Shown here piece by piece: positions 51,002 through 61,045 of a stretch of 64,000 nt of DNA; within the stretch, counting starts at the first letter, position 1; each line of letters begins with the position of its first letter. The position numbers and the translations under genes are program-made. Origin of the DNA: Postechiella sp039985655 (GTDB taxonomy: Bacteria; Bacteroidota; Bacteroidia; Flavobacteriales; Flavobacteriaceae); assembly GCA_039985655.1 (NCBI GenBank), contig JBDWSF010000005.1:248001-312000 (forward strand). Direction: 5' to 3'. Below the pieces are notes generated by a model that made no database searches, had not been told where the DNA came from, and saw only the letters and a list, made by a program, of their open reading frames with translations.

Positions 51002-51865
51002 TTAATGGTAGAAATTGAATATTTTTGAAGTCTCATTGTATGCACTCTCAAAACTGATAGCATTTAAAGGATTATTCTTTTTAGAAGTGAAATAGGATAA
51101 TAATTTTTCGGTAGGCATATTACCTGTTAACTCATCTTTTGCCATAGGACAACCGCCAAAACCTTGTATGGCGCCGTCAAAACGTAAGCAACCTGCATTA
51201 TATGCGGCATCTACTTTTTCAAACCAACTTATTGGTGTGGTGTGTAAATGTGCTCCAAATTCTATATTTGGATATAGCGGAATTAAATTTGAAAATAGGT
51301 AGTCGATATTTTCTGAATTTGAACTTCCTATGGTATCACTTAAAGACAATATATTTACCCCCATTTTAGACAGTTTTTCGGTCCACTCGCCTACTACATC
51401 AACATTCCATGGGTCTCCATACGGATTCCCAAAACCCATTGATATATAAACAACAAGTTCTTTATCATGTTTACTTGCTAACTCTAAAATATCTTGTAAA
51501 ATGACCACCGATTGGGCAATAGTTTTATGGGTATTACGCATTTGAAAATTCTCTGATATTGAAAACGGATACCCTAAATAATTAATTTCTTTATGTTGAC
51601 ATGCATCTTCTGCACCACGTAAATTGGCAACTATAGTCAATAATTTACTGGATGTTTTCGATAAATCTAATTTTGATAAAACTTCGATTGTATCCACCAT
51701 TTGAGGAATGGCTTTTGGAGACACAAAACTACCAACATCTATAGTATCGAAACCAACACGAAGTAACGATTGAATGTATTGTACCTTCTGCTCTGTTGGA
51801 ATAAATTGCTTTATTCCTTGCATAGCATCGCGTGGGCATTCAATAATTTTAATATTACTAGACAT
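51002..51865 (-). CDS. mvaB: Hydroxymethylglutaryl-CoA lyase
   Basis: This 287-residue TIM-barrel enzyme of the HMGL family has an N-terminal segment ECPRDAMQGIKQFIPTEQK (R and D of the active site), AHLHTTP with the metal-binding histidine, and the catalytic-loop cysteine in GFGGCPMAKDELTGN. It cleaves HMG-CoA to acetyl-CoA and acetoacetate in leucine degradation. It is slightly shorter than the usual 300 residues but with all key motifs. It stands alone, with no other leucine-degradation genes nearby. Confidence 0.9.
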   Translation of the reverse strand: MSSNIKIIECPRDAMQGIKQFIPTEQKVQYIQSLLRVGFDTIDVGSFVSPKAIPQMVDTIEVLSKLDLSKTSSKLLTIVANLRGAEDACQHKEINYLGYPFSISENFQMRNTHKTIAQSVVILQDILELASKHDKELVVYISMGFGNPYGDPWNVDVVGEWTEKLSKMGVNILSLSDTIGSSNSENIDYLFSNLIPLYPNIEFGAHLHTTPISWFEKVDAAYNAGCLRFDGAIQGFGGCPMAKDELTGNMPTEKLLSYFTSKKNNPLNAISFESAYNETSKIFNFYH

Positions 51866-52042
51866 TATTGGTTTGAATAATAAAGCATAAATGTACTATT
51901 ATTTCCTTAATTGTAAACTTTATAAGTATTGGATCTGTTTTTAATTCACAACTATTGTAAATGACACTTTTTTAAAGCGGACAATTAGTGTAAGTTTTAT
52001 TTTTTTTTACGACTAATTAATCTAAAGTTACAATTAAGGTTT

Positions 52043-52990
52043 ATGAAAAACTTTACATTTATTATCTCACTTTTAACAATTCTTTTTTCTTTAAGCGTCT
52101 CTGCACAGAACACTGCGAATTACACTATTACATTTACAAGTGTTTGGGAATCTGTTGTTGACAACTCAACTGATGGAATAAGTACTATAGACCTTCCTAG
52201 TAATGCACATTGGTCTCCTTTAATAGGAGCTACACACCAAACAATAAACACCTTTTTTATGATGAATGGAGCGTCATCTCCAGGTATAGAATCGATGGCT
52301 GAAACTGGTGCTACAAGTATTTTTAAAAATGAAGTCGAAACAAATTCAGATGCTGATCAATATATCTCTGGTTCCGGTCTAGGGACTGCAAAAGGTTCTA
52401 TTGTAATTAGTAATATAACAGTGAATGACACCCACCCTCTTATATCATTAGTTTCTATGATTGCTCCCAGTCCTGACTGGTTTATAGGAGTAAATAGTAT
52501 GAATTTAAGATCTGGAGACTCTAACATTAATGATGGATGGAAATCTACTTTTTCTGTAGATTTATTCCCTTATGACGCAGGAACAGAAGATGGTGAAGAA
52601 TACAAAGGCAACAATCTAGATTCTAATCCAATTGGTGTTATTTCTAGCAAATCTAATATCGTCCCTTTTAACTCAAAAAGAATTGGATATATGACATTTA
52701 CATATAATGGATCAACATTAAACACTAATGACTTCAACACTATTGAGGACATAAAAATATTTCCTAATCCTTCAAAAGGAAATCTATCCATTTCAAATAT
52801 TCAGAATATCGATTTAAAAACTATAGAAATATATAACCTCATAGGAGAATTAGTAAAGGAAATTCCAACATCTAAAAACAGCGCTAATATTAATTTAAAT
52901 ATTTCAGATATTAATAACGGGATCTATCTATTAAAACTAAGTACAGTAAGTGGATTAAGTAAAACAAAAAAAATTGTAGTTAATCTATAA
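52043..52990 (+). CDS. Secreted spondin-domain protein with T9SS sorting domain
   Basis: The 315-residue protein has a signal peptide (ending SVSAQN), a spondin N-type domain (about 25-215: YTITFTSVWE, LPSNAHWSPLIGATH, SPDWFIGVNSMNL) and a type A T9SS sorting domain (about 230-315: IKIFPNPSKGNL, INNGIYLLKL). Spondin domains occur in extracellular adhesion proteins; the bacterial function is unclear. It is exported to the surface or medium. It is followed by a secreted protease on the same strand, 102 bp away. Confidence 0.85.
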   Translation: MKNFTFIISLLTILFSLSVSAQNTANYTITFTSVWESVVDNSTDGISTIDLPSNAHWSPLIGATHQTINTFFMMNGASSPGIESMAETGATSIFKNEVETNSDADQYISGSGLGTAKGSIVISNITVNDTHPLISLVSMIAPSPDWFIGVNSMNLRSGDSNINDGWKSTFSVDLFPYDAGTEDGEEYKGNNLDSNPIGVISSKSNIVPFNSKRIGYMTFTYNGSTLNTNDFNTIEDIKIFPNPSKGNLSISNIQNIDLKTIEIYNLIGELVKEIPTSKNSANINLNISDINNGIYLLKLSTVSGLSKTKKIVVNL

Positions 52991-53092
52991 TTTCCACTTT
53001 TTGTAGGTTAAACGATAATAACCTCATATTCAACGTTTTTATTCTTTCTAGGTTTCATTTAGGTATACATTTGAAAAAATGTTTTACCCCAA

Positions 53093-55039
53093 ATGAAGCT
53101 TTTTAACCTAAATAATCTATTACTGTTTTCGATATTTTTTATATCGACAATATTCTATACTTCTGCTCAAAATAAGGATACATCTTCTTGCGACACACGT
53201 TTTAGCACCGAAAATCAAGTGTATATAAAAAGCTTAAAACCTCAAATTAAAAAGTTTGAGAAACAGTTTTCAAGCTTATCATCTACATTTAGCAAATCTT
53301 CAAATAAAACTTTAAAAAATTCAATTCCGATTAAAGCTCATATTATTAGGTCTTCTAATGGTAAAGGCGGACTTTCTACTTCAGATTTAAACCTTATAAT
53401 AGATAACCTTAATGCTACTTTCTCAGATGCTTATTTTGAATTTTATTTAAGTGATGGCATTAATTACATTGACAATGATGCGTTTTGCCATTTTAATAGA
53501 AAAAATGAAGACTCGTTAACTGAGACCAATAATGTATCTGGTTTAATAAATATTTACTTTACAGATTTTCTTGAAAATGCATCAAAAAGTAGTATTTGTG
53601 GATACACGAATACCATTGGACGATCTGATGTTATATTGATGAAGAATGACTGTGCTAAAAACGGATCGTCACTAGCACACGAAATTGGGCATTTATTTTC
53701 GTTAATGCATACGCATGGCGCTGATGGAGATGAATTAACAACAGAGTTAGTAGATGGCAGTAATTGCGATACTGATGGCGATGGTATTTGCGATACACCT
53801 GCAGATCCAAAAATAAATTCTAATAGTGTAGATAACTTCTGTTCTTTTACCGAAATTATTTTAGACGCTAACGGAGATCGATTTCAGCCCGATGCGCAAA
53901 ATATAATGTCCTACTCCAAAAAAGCGTGTCGTTCTCATTTCTCTCAACAACAATTGGCACGTATGTTTGCCTTTTATAAATCCGCTAAAAACTATTACAG
54001 TTCACCTTCTTTTAATGCCGATTTTGACGTGGATGTTAATCAAACTTGCGAAAACACGTTAACAGTTCATTTTAACGGAAACTGTGAAAACATAACAAAA
54101 TGGGAATGGGATGTTGACGGTGATGGCAATATTGATTATACAACTAAAACCCCAACACATACATTTAATACAGGTATTTATAACGTATCCCTAACGGTTT
54201 CTAACAAAACACAATCTATTAGTAGAACATACTATAATTATATAAAAGTAGGGGTTTTAAAATCGACTCCTTTTATTGAAAATTTTGAAGACTTCACCAT
54301 TGCTAGCGATAAGGGCTGGACTGCTAATGATGTTTCTGAAAATGGATACAATTGGTTAATTAATTCAGGAGATACTTCAACAGAAGGCACTGGACCAACT
54401 TTTGACAACTCAATAGAAACAACTTCTGGAACATATATTTATGCTGAAGCCTCAGGAGCCCAAATTGGTGACATTGCTGAATTTATTTCACCTTGTATAG
54501 AAATAAATCAATCTAATACCCTTTTAGAATTTGCTTATCATATGTTTGGAGAAAATATGGGTGAATTACATGTAGATATACAAACCGATTCTGGTTTTAA
54601 AAATGATATTATCCAACCTTTAACTGGTCAAGCTCAAAATTATCAAGATGATGACTATCTAATTCAAACAATCGATTTATCTAACTATAAAGATCAAACC
54701 ATAAAAATACGTTTTAGAGCTATTCGTGGTGCCAGTTGGGATTCTGATATTGCTATTGATGATATCAGTATAAAAGGGCAAACGGATACTGAACCTAACT
54801 ATTCAAAAGCATTAATCGTAAAGGTTTATCCTAACCCTGTTTCTGGAGAAATACTATACATTCAATCGACAAATCCAGAAGAAACACTAAACTATAGTAT
54901 TTCTAATTTAGTGGGGCAAAATTTTATGCAAGGCATCGTTTATAACAATAACATAAACCTAAGTAAGCTTAATAAAGGGACTTATTTATTAAAATTACAA
55001 TGTGATAATTCTACGGTTATTAAGAAGGTCATTAAATAA
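53093..55039 (+). CDS. Secreted M43-type metalloprotease with PKD, MAM-like and T9SS domains
   Basis: The 648-residue protein has a signal peptide (ending FYTSAQN) and a propeptide-like region. The catalytic domain has HEIGHLFSLMH (zinc ligands H196, H200 and H206, catalytic E197) and Met-turn NIMSYS, as in pappalysin-like M43 peptidases. A PKD-like domain (about 312-385, WEWDVDGDGNIDY) is followed by a MAM/jelly-roll-like domain (about 395-565) and a C-terminal T9SS domain (VKVYPNPVSGE, LNKGTYLLKL). A calcium-rich DGDGICDTP segment lies before the Met-turn. It is a surface or secreted protein-degrading enzyme. Confidence 0.9.
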   Translation: MKLFNLNNLLLFSIFFISTIFYTSAQNKDTSSCDTRFSTENQVYIKSLKPQIKKFEKQFSSLSSTFSKSSNKTLKNSIPIKAHIIRSSNGKGGLSTSDLNLIIDNLNATFSDAYFEFYLSDGINYIDNDAFCHFNRKNEDSLTETNNVSGLINIYFTDFLENASKSSICGYTNTIGRSDVILMKNDCAKNGSSLAHEIGHLFSLMHTHGADGDELTTELVDGSNCDTDGDGICDTPADPKINSNSVDNFCSFTEIILDANGDRFQPDAQNIMSYSKKACRSHFSQQQLARMFAFYKSAKNYYSSPSFNADFDVDVNQTCENTLTVHFNGNCENITKWEWDVDGDGNIDYTTKTPTHTFNTGIYNVSLTVSNKTQSISRTYYNYIKVGVLKSTPFIENFEDFTIASDKGWTANDVSENGYNWLINSGDTSTEGTGPTFDNSIETTSGTYIYAEASGAQIGDIAEFISPCIEINQSNTLLEFAYHMFGENMGELHVDIQTDSGFKNDIIQPLTGQAQNYQDDDYLIQTIDLSNYKDQTIKIRFRAIRGASWDSDIAIDDISIKGQTDTEPNYSKALIVKVYPNPVSGEILYIQSTNPEETLNYSISNLVGQNFMQGIVYNNNINLSKLNKGTYLLKLQCDNSTVIKKVIK

Positions 55040-55142
55040 GGTTCTATCACATTAATCCCTTCTTTTTCAAAGATACTAACATTTAAAATAAAAAAATCTG
55101 TTCAATTTACAAACACCGCCGCTACCCTGCTATTATAATCTA

Positions 55143-55335
55143 AGACAAACTCTCTACTTAAAACTAAGATTCGCTCTAAGTTATCGTGATCTAGAAGAGT
55201 TTTTAGCATATTAGAAGTGTTAAAGAGGATCATTCTACTACTGAAAAGATGGGGCTTTAAGTTCTCTAAAAAGATTGATTACAATATGAATAAACGCAAA
55301 AAGCAAATAACTCATTATTAGAGGTTAGATGAACC
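55143..55335 (+). pseudogene. Decayed IS6-like transposase N-terminal fragment
   Basis: In shifting frames it reads RQTLYLKLRFALSYRDLEEF, then RWGFKFSKKIDYNMNKRKKQ and RLDE. These match the N-terminal part of IS6-type DDE transposases (LSYRDLEE..., RW...RKRK..., W-R-L-D-E-T). Frameshifts and stops interrupt it and the catalytic core is missing. It occupies the middle of the 460-bp gap between the protease and sigma-factor genes; nothing else is recognisable there. Confidence 0.6.
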
Positions 55336-55499
55336 TAAATACAACAAAAAGCTCTTTTTAAAATGAAGAACTTTTTTACTAAAACGATCGTATTAATTTG
55401 TGTTTTCAAAATACTATGATTTTTATATTAGTTTGAATAGACAAAAGTCCTAGTACTAAAACGAAAAAGATATCAAGTTATAATAGATATTATATCACC

Positions 55500-56093
55500 T
55501 TATTGAGACTCATCGATACTACTGTTAACCGATTTAGTTAACCTTAAAAAAAACAGTGTAAGCTTATCTTTTTCAAAACCTTTGCGTATTTTTTTAAATG
55601 CAATACTCATTTGTGCTTCAACCGTTTTTATAGAAATATTCATAATTCCTGCAATTTCTTTATACTTAATACCCTGAATTTTATTCATTAATATAATCTC
55701 TTTACACTTAGGAGGTAAAGATTCTATAATTCGATTCATTTTTTCTACGCGCTTCTCTAATTGTTCAGTATCCTCATTTATCCTATTGCGTAAAGCATTT
55801 TCGTAAACTAGATCTAATAATCTATTCTGCCGTTTATTTTTATTAACACTATCAATAAACCTATTATAAGCAATAGCGTATAAATAGTTTTTTGGAGACC
55901 TCAGTTCGTTTAATTTATCTCTATCATTCCATAAATCAATAAAAGCTTGTTGTACAATATCTTCCGAACTCATTTTGTCATGAGTATACGTAACTATATA
56001 AGTCACTAATCTATCATAATATAAATTAAATAGATATTTAAACGCACTTTCTTCTCCTGCTCTAAATTTTTTAACAGCCTCTAACTCATTCAT
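55500..56093 (-). CDS. ECF sigma factor (SusC-associated type)
   Basis: This 197-residue sigma-70 family protein has region 2 (FKYLFNLYYDRLVTYIVTYT, SSEDIVQQAFIDLWNDR) and region 4 (LPPKCKEIILMNKIQGIKYKEIAGIMNISIKTVEAQM). It belongs to the Bacteroidota ECF group that works with FecR anti-sigma factors and TonB transducers. It is transcribed divergently from the fecR gene 101 bp away, whereas these genes are usually collinear. It probably drives the SusC/SusD locus downstream. Confidence 0.92.
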   Translation of the reverse strand: MNELEAVKKFRAGEESAFKYLFNLYYDRLVTYIVTYTHDKMSSEDIVQQAFIDLWNDRDKLNELRSPKNYLYAIAYNRFIDSVNKNKRQNRLLDLVYENALRNRINEDTEQLEKRVEKMNRIIESLPPKCKEIILMNKIQGIKYKEIAGIMNISIKTVEAQMSIAFKKIRKGFEKDKLTLFFLRLTKSVNSSIDESQ

Positions 56094-56194
56094 AAGGAAA
56101 TCTCATAAATATAAAAAAAAGATTAAATATTATTAGGGGTTTTATTTAATTTACAAGCAATAGTATAAAATAAAGGTTAAATAATCTAAATATT

Positions 56195-57337
56195 TTGAAA
56201 AAGACTATAATAAAATTTATAACAAATAGAATTACTGAGGAAGAGCTCGAATCACTTTATAAATGGTTGTCTAGCCCTGAGAATCAATCTAAATTTGAAA
56301 ACTACATTTTAGACTATCACGACTTAAACTTGGCTACATTAAAAAATGATGTAGAAGAAGCATACTCTAACGTTAAGCAAGCTATTGATGGTGAAAATAA
56401 AAGAAAAAAAGTAATCCCATTATATAAAACATTTGTTAAATATGCCGCTGCTATTATAATTTTAGTGGCTTCTAGTTACTTCTTTTTAACAAAGAATACG
56501 GAAGGTAATACAAAGAATACAGTAGTAAATGATTATTCTATTCAACCTGGTACAGACAAAGCAATCTTAACACTAGCCAATGGTTCTGAAGTTGTTATAG
56601 AAAAAGGTGAAAACTACGAAACTGAAAATATAACAAGTAATGGTGAAGAGATTATTTATGATAAGGTAACCAGTAACGAGATCGCATATAATACATTAAC
56701 GATACCAAGAGGTGGTCAACACAAAATCATACTATCGGATAGCACGCAGGTATGGTTAAATTCAGAAAGTCAACTAAAATACCCTGTCAGTTTTATTAAA
56801 GGAGAGACAAGAGTAGTAGAATTGGTTTATGGAGAAGCTTATTTTGATGTCTCACCTAGTACAGAGCATCAAGATGCCAAATTTAAAGTGCTTAATAATG
56901 CTCAAGAAGTTGAGGTGTTGGGTACAGAATTCAATATTAAAGCCTATAAGGATGAAGTTAATATATATACCACACTTGTTGAGGGCAAAGTAGAAGTAAC
57001 AACCCAAAATGGGAAAAAAATTCTAGAACCGAATCAACAATCAAACGTGAATCTTTCAAACCAAAATATTACTGTTTCAATGGCAAATGTCTATGATGAA
57101 ATTTCATGGAAAAAAGGCGTATTTAGTTTTAATGGCAAATCGTTGGAAGAGATCATGAAGGTTTTGTCACGATGGTATGATATGGAGGTTGAATTTACAA
57201 ATAATGATATAGAGAATGAAGAGTTTATTGGTGTGCTAGGTAGAACTCAAGAGATTGAAGGGGTCTTATCAATTATTAAAAATTTTGGAATCATAGAAAA
57301 TTACGAAATTAATAACAGAAAAGTGACTCTTAGATAG
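56195..57337 (+). CDS. FecR-family anti-sigma factor
   Basis: The 380-residue protein has a cytosolic N-terminal helical part that would bind the sigma factor, one membrane segment (about 86-104) and a periplasmic FecR domain (IPRGGQHKIILSDSTQVWLNSESQLKYP, EVLGTEFNIKAY) with a DUF4974-like C-terminus. The start is a TTG at 56195; there is no better upstream ATG and the N-terminal pattern is conserved from this point. In this system the SusC-type receptor's STN domain signals through FecR to release the sigma factor. Confidence 0.9.
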   Translation: MKKTIIKFITNRITEEELESLYKWLSSPENQSKFENYILDYHDLNLATLKNDVEEAYSNVKQAIDGENKRKKVIPLYKTFVKYAAAIIILVASSYFFLTKNTEGNTKNTVVNDYSIQPGTDKAILTLANGSEVVIEKGENYETENITSNGEEIIYDKVTSNEIAYNTLTIPRGGQHKIILSDSTQVWLNSESQLKYPVSFIKGETRVVELVYGEAYFDVSPSTEHQDAKFKVLNNAQEVEVLGTEFNIKAYKDEVNIYTTLVEGKVEVTTQNGKKILEPNQQSNVNLSNQNITVSMANVYDEISWKKGVFSFNGKSLEEIMKVLSRWYDMEVEFTNNDIENEEFIGVLGRTQEIEGVLSIIKNFGIIENYEINNRKVTLR

Positions 57338-57534
57338 AGCTAAAGATGTTATGAGAAATGTCCAAAGGTTAACAAGCCTACAAGTAGGTGTTTTTTAAAG
57401 AAACAATGAGTAAATAAAAAAATTAAACATATTAAGAAAAAGGGAACGAAGCATAAACATTTCGACGTGTATCTAACTTCGCCCCTCAATAGTGCAATAA
57501 TTAAACTAATGTCTAACTAATACAAAGCAAATTT

Positions 57535-60500
57535 ATGGAAATTAAATTAATTCATGTCCGTTCTTTCTTTAGAAAACGGATACTAATGATGATTATGAGA
57601 ACATTCATCTTTTTATTATGTACTACTGTTTTTAGTTTCGCTCCAGAGAATACTTTTTCTCAAGAGAAAGTGGTCATAAACCAAGACCAATTAGTAACAA
57701 TTGACCGAGTCTTTGAAATTATCAAAGAGCAAACGGATTATAAATTTATGTACCCTAAAAAAATGTTTAAGGATGCACCCAAAGTGCAACTAAAAAAAGG
57801 GACTATTAGGGTGGATAAATTATTAAACAAAAGTATTGAAATAGCGAAGTTTAATATAGTCTTATCAGCCGATAGTATCATCGTAATCAAGGAAAAAGTC
57901 CTAAAAACACCTGTTTCTTCCAAGATAGTTAAAATTTTGCAGCAGAGCATTAGTGGTACTGTGGTTGACACAGAAGGGCTTCCGCTACCTGGTGTAACAA
58001 TACTTGTAAAGAACACCATAACGGGAACCTCATCAGACTTTGATGGTAAATACACACTTAATCTCAGAAATATTGATGAAAGCACTGTTTTGGTCTTTAG
58101 TTATTTAGGATTTAAAACCCAAGAAATTGTTATTGGCTCTAGAACCAATATAGATGTGAATATGGTTCCAGATTTATCTGGACTTGATGAAGTTGTAGTC
58201 ATAGGATATGGAACTTCTAAGGTAAGAGATGTTACAGGTTCAATTTCTAATATAAGTGCTGAATCAATAAGGACTGCACCAATGGGAGCTTCGGCAGAAA
58301 GCTTAATACAAGGTAAAGCAGCTGGAGTTAATGTCCAGATTCAATCCGCATCACCCACGTCACCTATAAGCGTTATCATACGTGGTGCATCTTCACTTGG
58401 TGGTACTAACCAGCCATTATGGGTTATAGATGGAGTGCCCCAATATTCCCAAGCTGATGATGGCAATGATGCCGGCTTCCTTGCAGGAGATACCAATAAC
58501 GTCTTCTATAATTTAAATATAGATGATATACAGAGCATTGATATTTTAAAAGACGCATCAGCTACTGCAATATATGGGTCTAGAGCTACCAACGGAGTGA
58601 TTATTGTAACAACCAAAAAAGGCTCGTATGAAACCAAGCCTACTTTTGAGGTATTAACCCGTACTGGTATAACAATTGCAGACTGGAATGATTTTAATTA
58701 TTTTAATAGAGATGAATTCATCGATTTTATACCAAGAGTTGCCGCTAATGAAGTTTTGTCATTTGATAGCTTTCTTGTCTCTCGTATTTTCCTTGATCGA
58801 CCTGCCTTTTTAGATTTAAATACAAGCGAGTATGATGCCAATAGCTTTGTCTTAAGGCCAGATGCATTTAATACGGAAAGTCCGGTTACTGATTGGTTAG
58901 ATTTACTAACCCAAAGCCCCATTGTAACAAATCATTCTTTCTCTGCAAGAGGAGGTTCAAAGAATTCATCTTATTTTACATCATTTAGCTATAGCAAAAC
59001 TGAAGGTGTTATTAAAGGTGGATTTAGTGAAACATTTGGCGGTCGACTTAATTTTGATACTAAATTTAGTGATAACTTCAAATTCGGACTTAACTTATAT
59101 GGCTCCACAAGAGAAGCAGACACCAAGGATCAAATAATACAAATTATAAAACAAATTCAACCAGATTTTCCAGCATTTAATGAAGATGGTTCTTTATATG
59201 AAGGTAATAATTTTACTCAAAACCCTTTATTGGAATTGGAGAATTCAACTTTAGGTGAAAATGTGGTTTTTCAAGGGACAGCCTATTTAGAAGCTAAGTT
59301 TTTAAATAACTTCTCATTTAGAACGGCCTTTTCCAACAATTACGCCAATAATGAAACATTGTCTTATCGAGGCATAGGAAGCTCACAACTTGATGGGCTC
59401 GGAGAAAGGACTTTAAGCATAAGTAAATTATCTGTTAATGTATGGGAAAACACATTAAGCTATAAAAAAGTATTTAATGATAAACATGATGTAACAGGTT
59501 TATTAGGTTTTTCTAAGGAGCAGAGTAATAGATATAGACTAGGTTTAGAGGCATCTGATTTTCCTGATAACATTCTCAATGGCTTTGGAGCTGCTACTAC
59601 ACTCAATACCGCAACAGAAGCCGAATCAGAAAACGCCTTAATTTCTTATTTTGGAAGAGGGCAATACCAATTTGATAATCGTTATATAGTGTCTGGTACA
59701 ATTCGTCGTGATGGATCTTCTCGTTTTGGATCTAACAAACGTTGGGGTACTTTTCCTTCTGGAGCAATAGCTTGGGTAGTTACAGGTGAAAAATTTATGC
59801 AATCGGAAAAAACAAAAAAGTCTATCCCCTTTTTAAAGTTAAGAGCTTCTTTTGGTTTGACCGGTGGACAAGGTATAGGGGATTTTGATCACCTTTCTAC
59901 ATTTAGAGGCACTTCATATAACGGAATCCCTGCTATAGCGCCAGATGGCCTAGGAAATAGAAATTTACAGTGGGAGGAAACAGAGCTTTTGGATTTAGGT
60001 ATTGACTTTTCATTATTTGATAGCCGTTTATCTGGAACCCTTGGAAAATACAGAAAGCGAAGTAGGGATATACTTTTTGATACAGATATACCTACAAGTT
60101 CTTCCTTTGAGACTGTAGTTACCAACGTAGCTACATTAGATAATGATGGTTATGAAATTAATTTAAATTATGATCTTATTCGTTCAAAAGATCACCGTTT
60201 AACCTTAAATGTTAATTGGGCTACCAATCAAACCACTGTGCAAAAAATTAATGGAACTGTTGACGAAATTATATTTCCAGATCCCGATGATGCTTATCAG
60301 AGATTGGTTGAAGGCGGTGCAACGGATGAATGGTGGGGGTTTCAAACAGCTGGAAGATTTTTTGAAACAGCTGAAGATGTATATTCTTATCAAACTAGGG
60401 ATGAATATGGCGAACCAGGGTATTTCACTAGCTCAATAGAAGGTATAGGTGATGTCATCTATGTGGATCAAAATGGAGATGGTATGATTACAGATGATGA

Positions 60501-61038
60501 TCGAGTTAATTTAGGGTCAGCAGCACCTGACGGATTTGGAGGATTTGGATTGAAGTATAGTCATAAAAATTTTAGTATCGATGCCACTTTTGTTTATGCC
60601 TATGGGAATAAAAGGTTGTGGGAACAAGCTTTGACCGATTCTGCCGCCATTCTTGGTCTTAATCCTTCTAATAGTATTACTGGGCAGAGTGTTACAGAAG
60701 TAGGCACAGGAAATGCTACTTTTCCAAGAGCAAGTTTATTTCCCGTATATAACAATGCCTTATTTTCTGATGCTTATTTGTTCGATGCTTCTTATCTGCG
60801 TTTAAATCAATTGTCCGTTGGGTATTCAATACCAAAAAAGATCTTTAAAAACAGTGCAATTGAAGGTATTGATTTAACACTTCAAGGGACAAACCTATTT
60901 ACAATTACTAAGTATCCAGGGATAGATCCGCAAGGAAACTTTGGTCTTACTAGGGTTGGAGACGGAATAGGTGTTGATAACAGCACTTTTCCGCAATCAC
61001 AAAGCTATAGTCTTGGTGTTAGAATTAGTCTACAATAA
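57535..61038 (+). CDS. SusC/RagA-type TonB-dependent transporter with STN signalling domain
   Basis: The 1167-residue outer-membrane transporter has a signal peptide (about 20-44), an STN domain (about 50-115) that contacts FecR, a CarboxypepD_reg-like domain (about 137-215, GTVVDTEGLPLPGVTI), a plug with the SusC signature (GLDEVVVIGYG, ATAIYGSRATNGVIIVTT) and a barrel ending LGVRISLQ. It imports a ligand captured by the SusD partner. It shows the full regulator-linked form (STN present), agreeing with the ECF/FecR genes upstream. No glycoside hydrolase follows within the window, so the ligand is unknown. Confidence 0.95.
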   Translation: MEIKLIHVRSFFRKRILMMIMRTFIFLLCTTVFSFAPENTFSQEKVVINQDQLVTIDRVFEIIKEQTDYKFMYPKKMFKDAPKVQLKKGTIRVDKLLNKSIEIAKFNIVLSADSIIVIKEKVLKTPVSSKIVKILQQSISGTVVDTEGLPLPGVTILVKNTITGTSSDFDGKYTLNLRNIDESTVLVFSYLGFKTQEIVIGSRTNIDVNMVPDLSGLDEVVVIGYGTSKVRDVTGSISNISAESIRTAPMGASAESLIQGKAAGVNVQIQSASPTSPISVIIRGASSLGGTNQPLWVIDGVPQYSQADDGNDAGFLAGDTNNVFYNLNIDDIQSIDILKDASATAIYGSRATNGVIIVTTKKGSYETKPTFEVLTRTGITIADWNDFNYFNRDEFIDFIPRVAANEVLSFDSFLVSRIFLDRPAFLDLNTSEYDANSFVLRPDAFNTESPVTDWLDLLTQSPIVTNHSFSARGGSKNSSYFTSFSYSKTEGVIKGGFSETFGGRLNFDTKFSDNFKFGLNLYGSTREADTKDQIIQIIKQIQPDFPAFNEDGSLYEGNNFTQNPLLELENSTLGENVVFQGTAYLEAKFLNNFSFRTAFSNNYANNETLSYRGIGSSQLDGLGERTLSISKLSVNVWENTLSYKKVFNDKHDVTGLLGFSKEQSNRYRLGLEASDFPDNILNGFGAATTLNTATEAESENALISYFGRGQYQFDNRYIVSGTIRRDGSSRFGSNKRWGTFPSGAIAWVVTGEKFMQSEKTKKSIPFLKLRASFGLTGGQGIGDFDHLSTFRGTSYNGIPAIAPDGLGNRNLQWEETELLDLGIDFSLFDSRLSGTLGKYRKRSRDILFDTDIPTSSSFETVVTNVATLDNDGYEINLNYDLIRSKDHRLTLNVNWATNQTTVQKINGTVDEIIFPDPDDAYQRLVEGGATDEWWGFQTAGRFFETAEDVYSYQTRDEYGEPGYFTSSIEGIGDVIYVDQNGDGMITDDDRVNLGSAAPDGFGGFGLKYSHKNFSIDATFVYAYGNKRLWEQALTDSAAILGLNPSNSITGQSVTEVGTGNATFPRASLFPVYNNALFSDAYLFDASYLRLNQLSVGYSIPKKIFKNSAIEGIDLTLQGTNLFTITKYPGIDPQGNFGLTRVGDGIGVDNSTFPQSQSYSLGVRISLQ

Positions 61039-61045
61039 AAAAATA

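Noticed and set aside
57738..58085. 115-codon minus-strand frame inside the SusC-type gene
   Set aside because: It lies wholly opposite the STN and CarboxypepD-reg domains, which are clearly coding; no independent evidence.
60971..61045. Longer N-terminus for the SusD-like protein overlapping the SusC gene
   Set aside because: The extension has no signal peptide and would bury the lipoprotein signal that starts at 61046.
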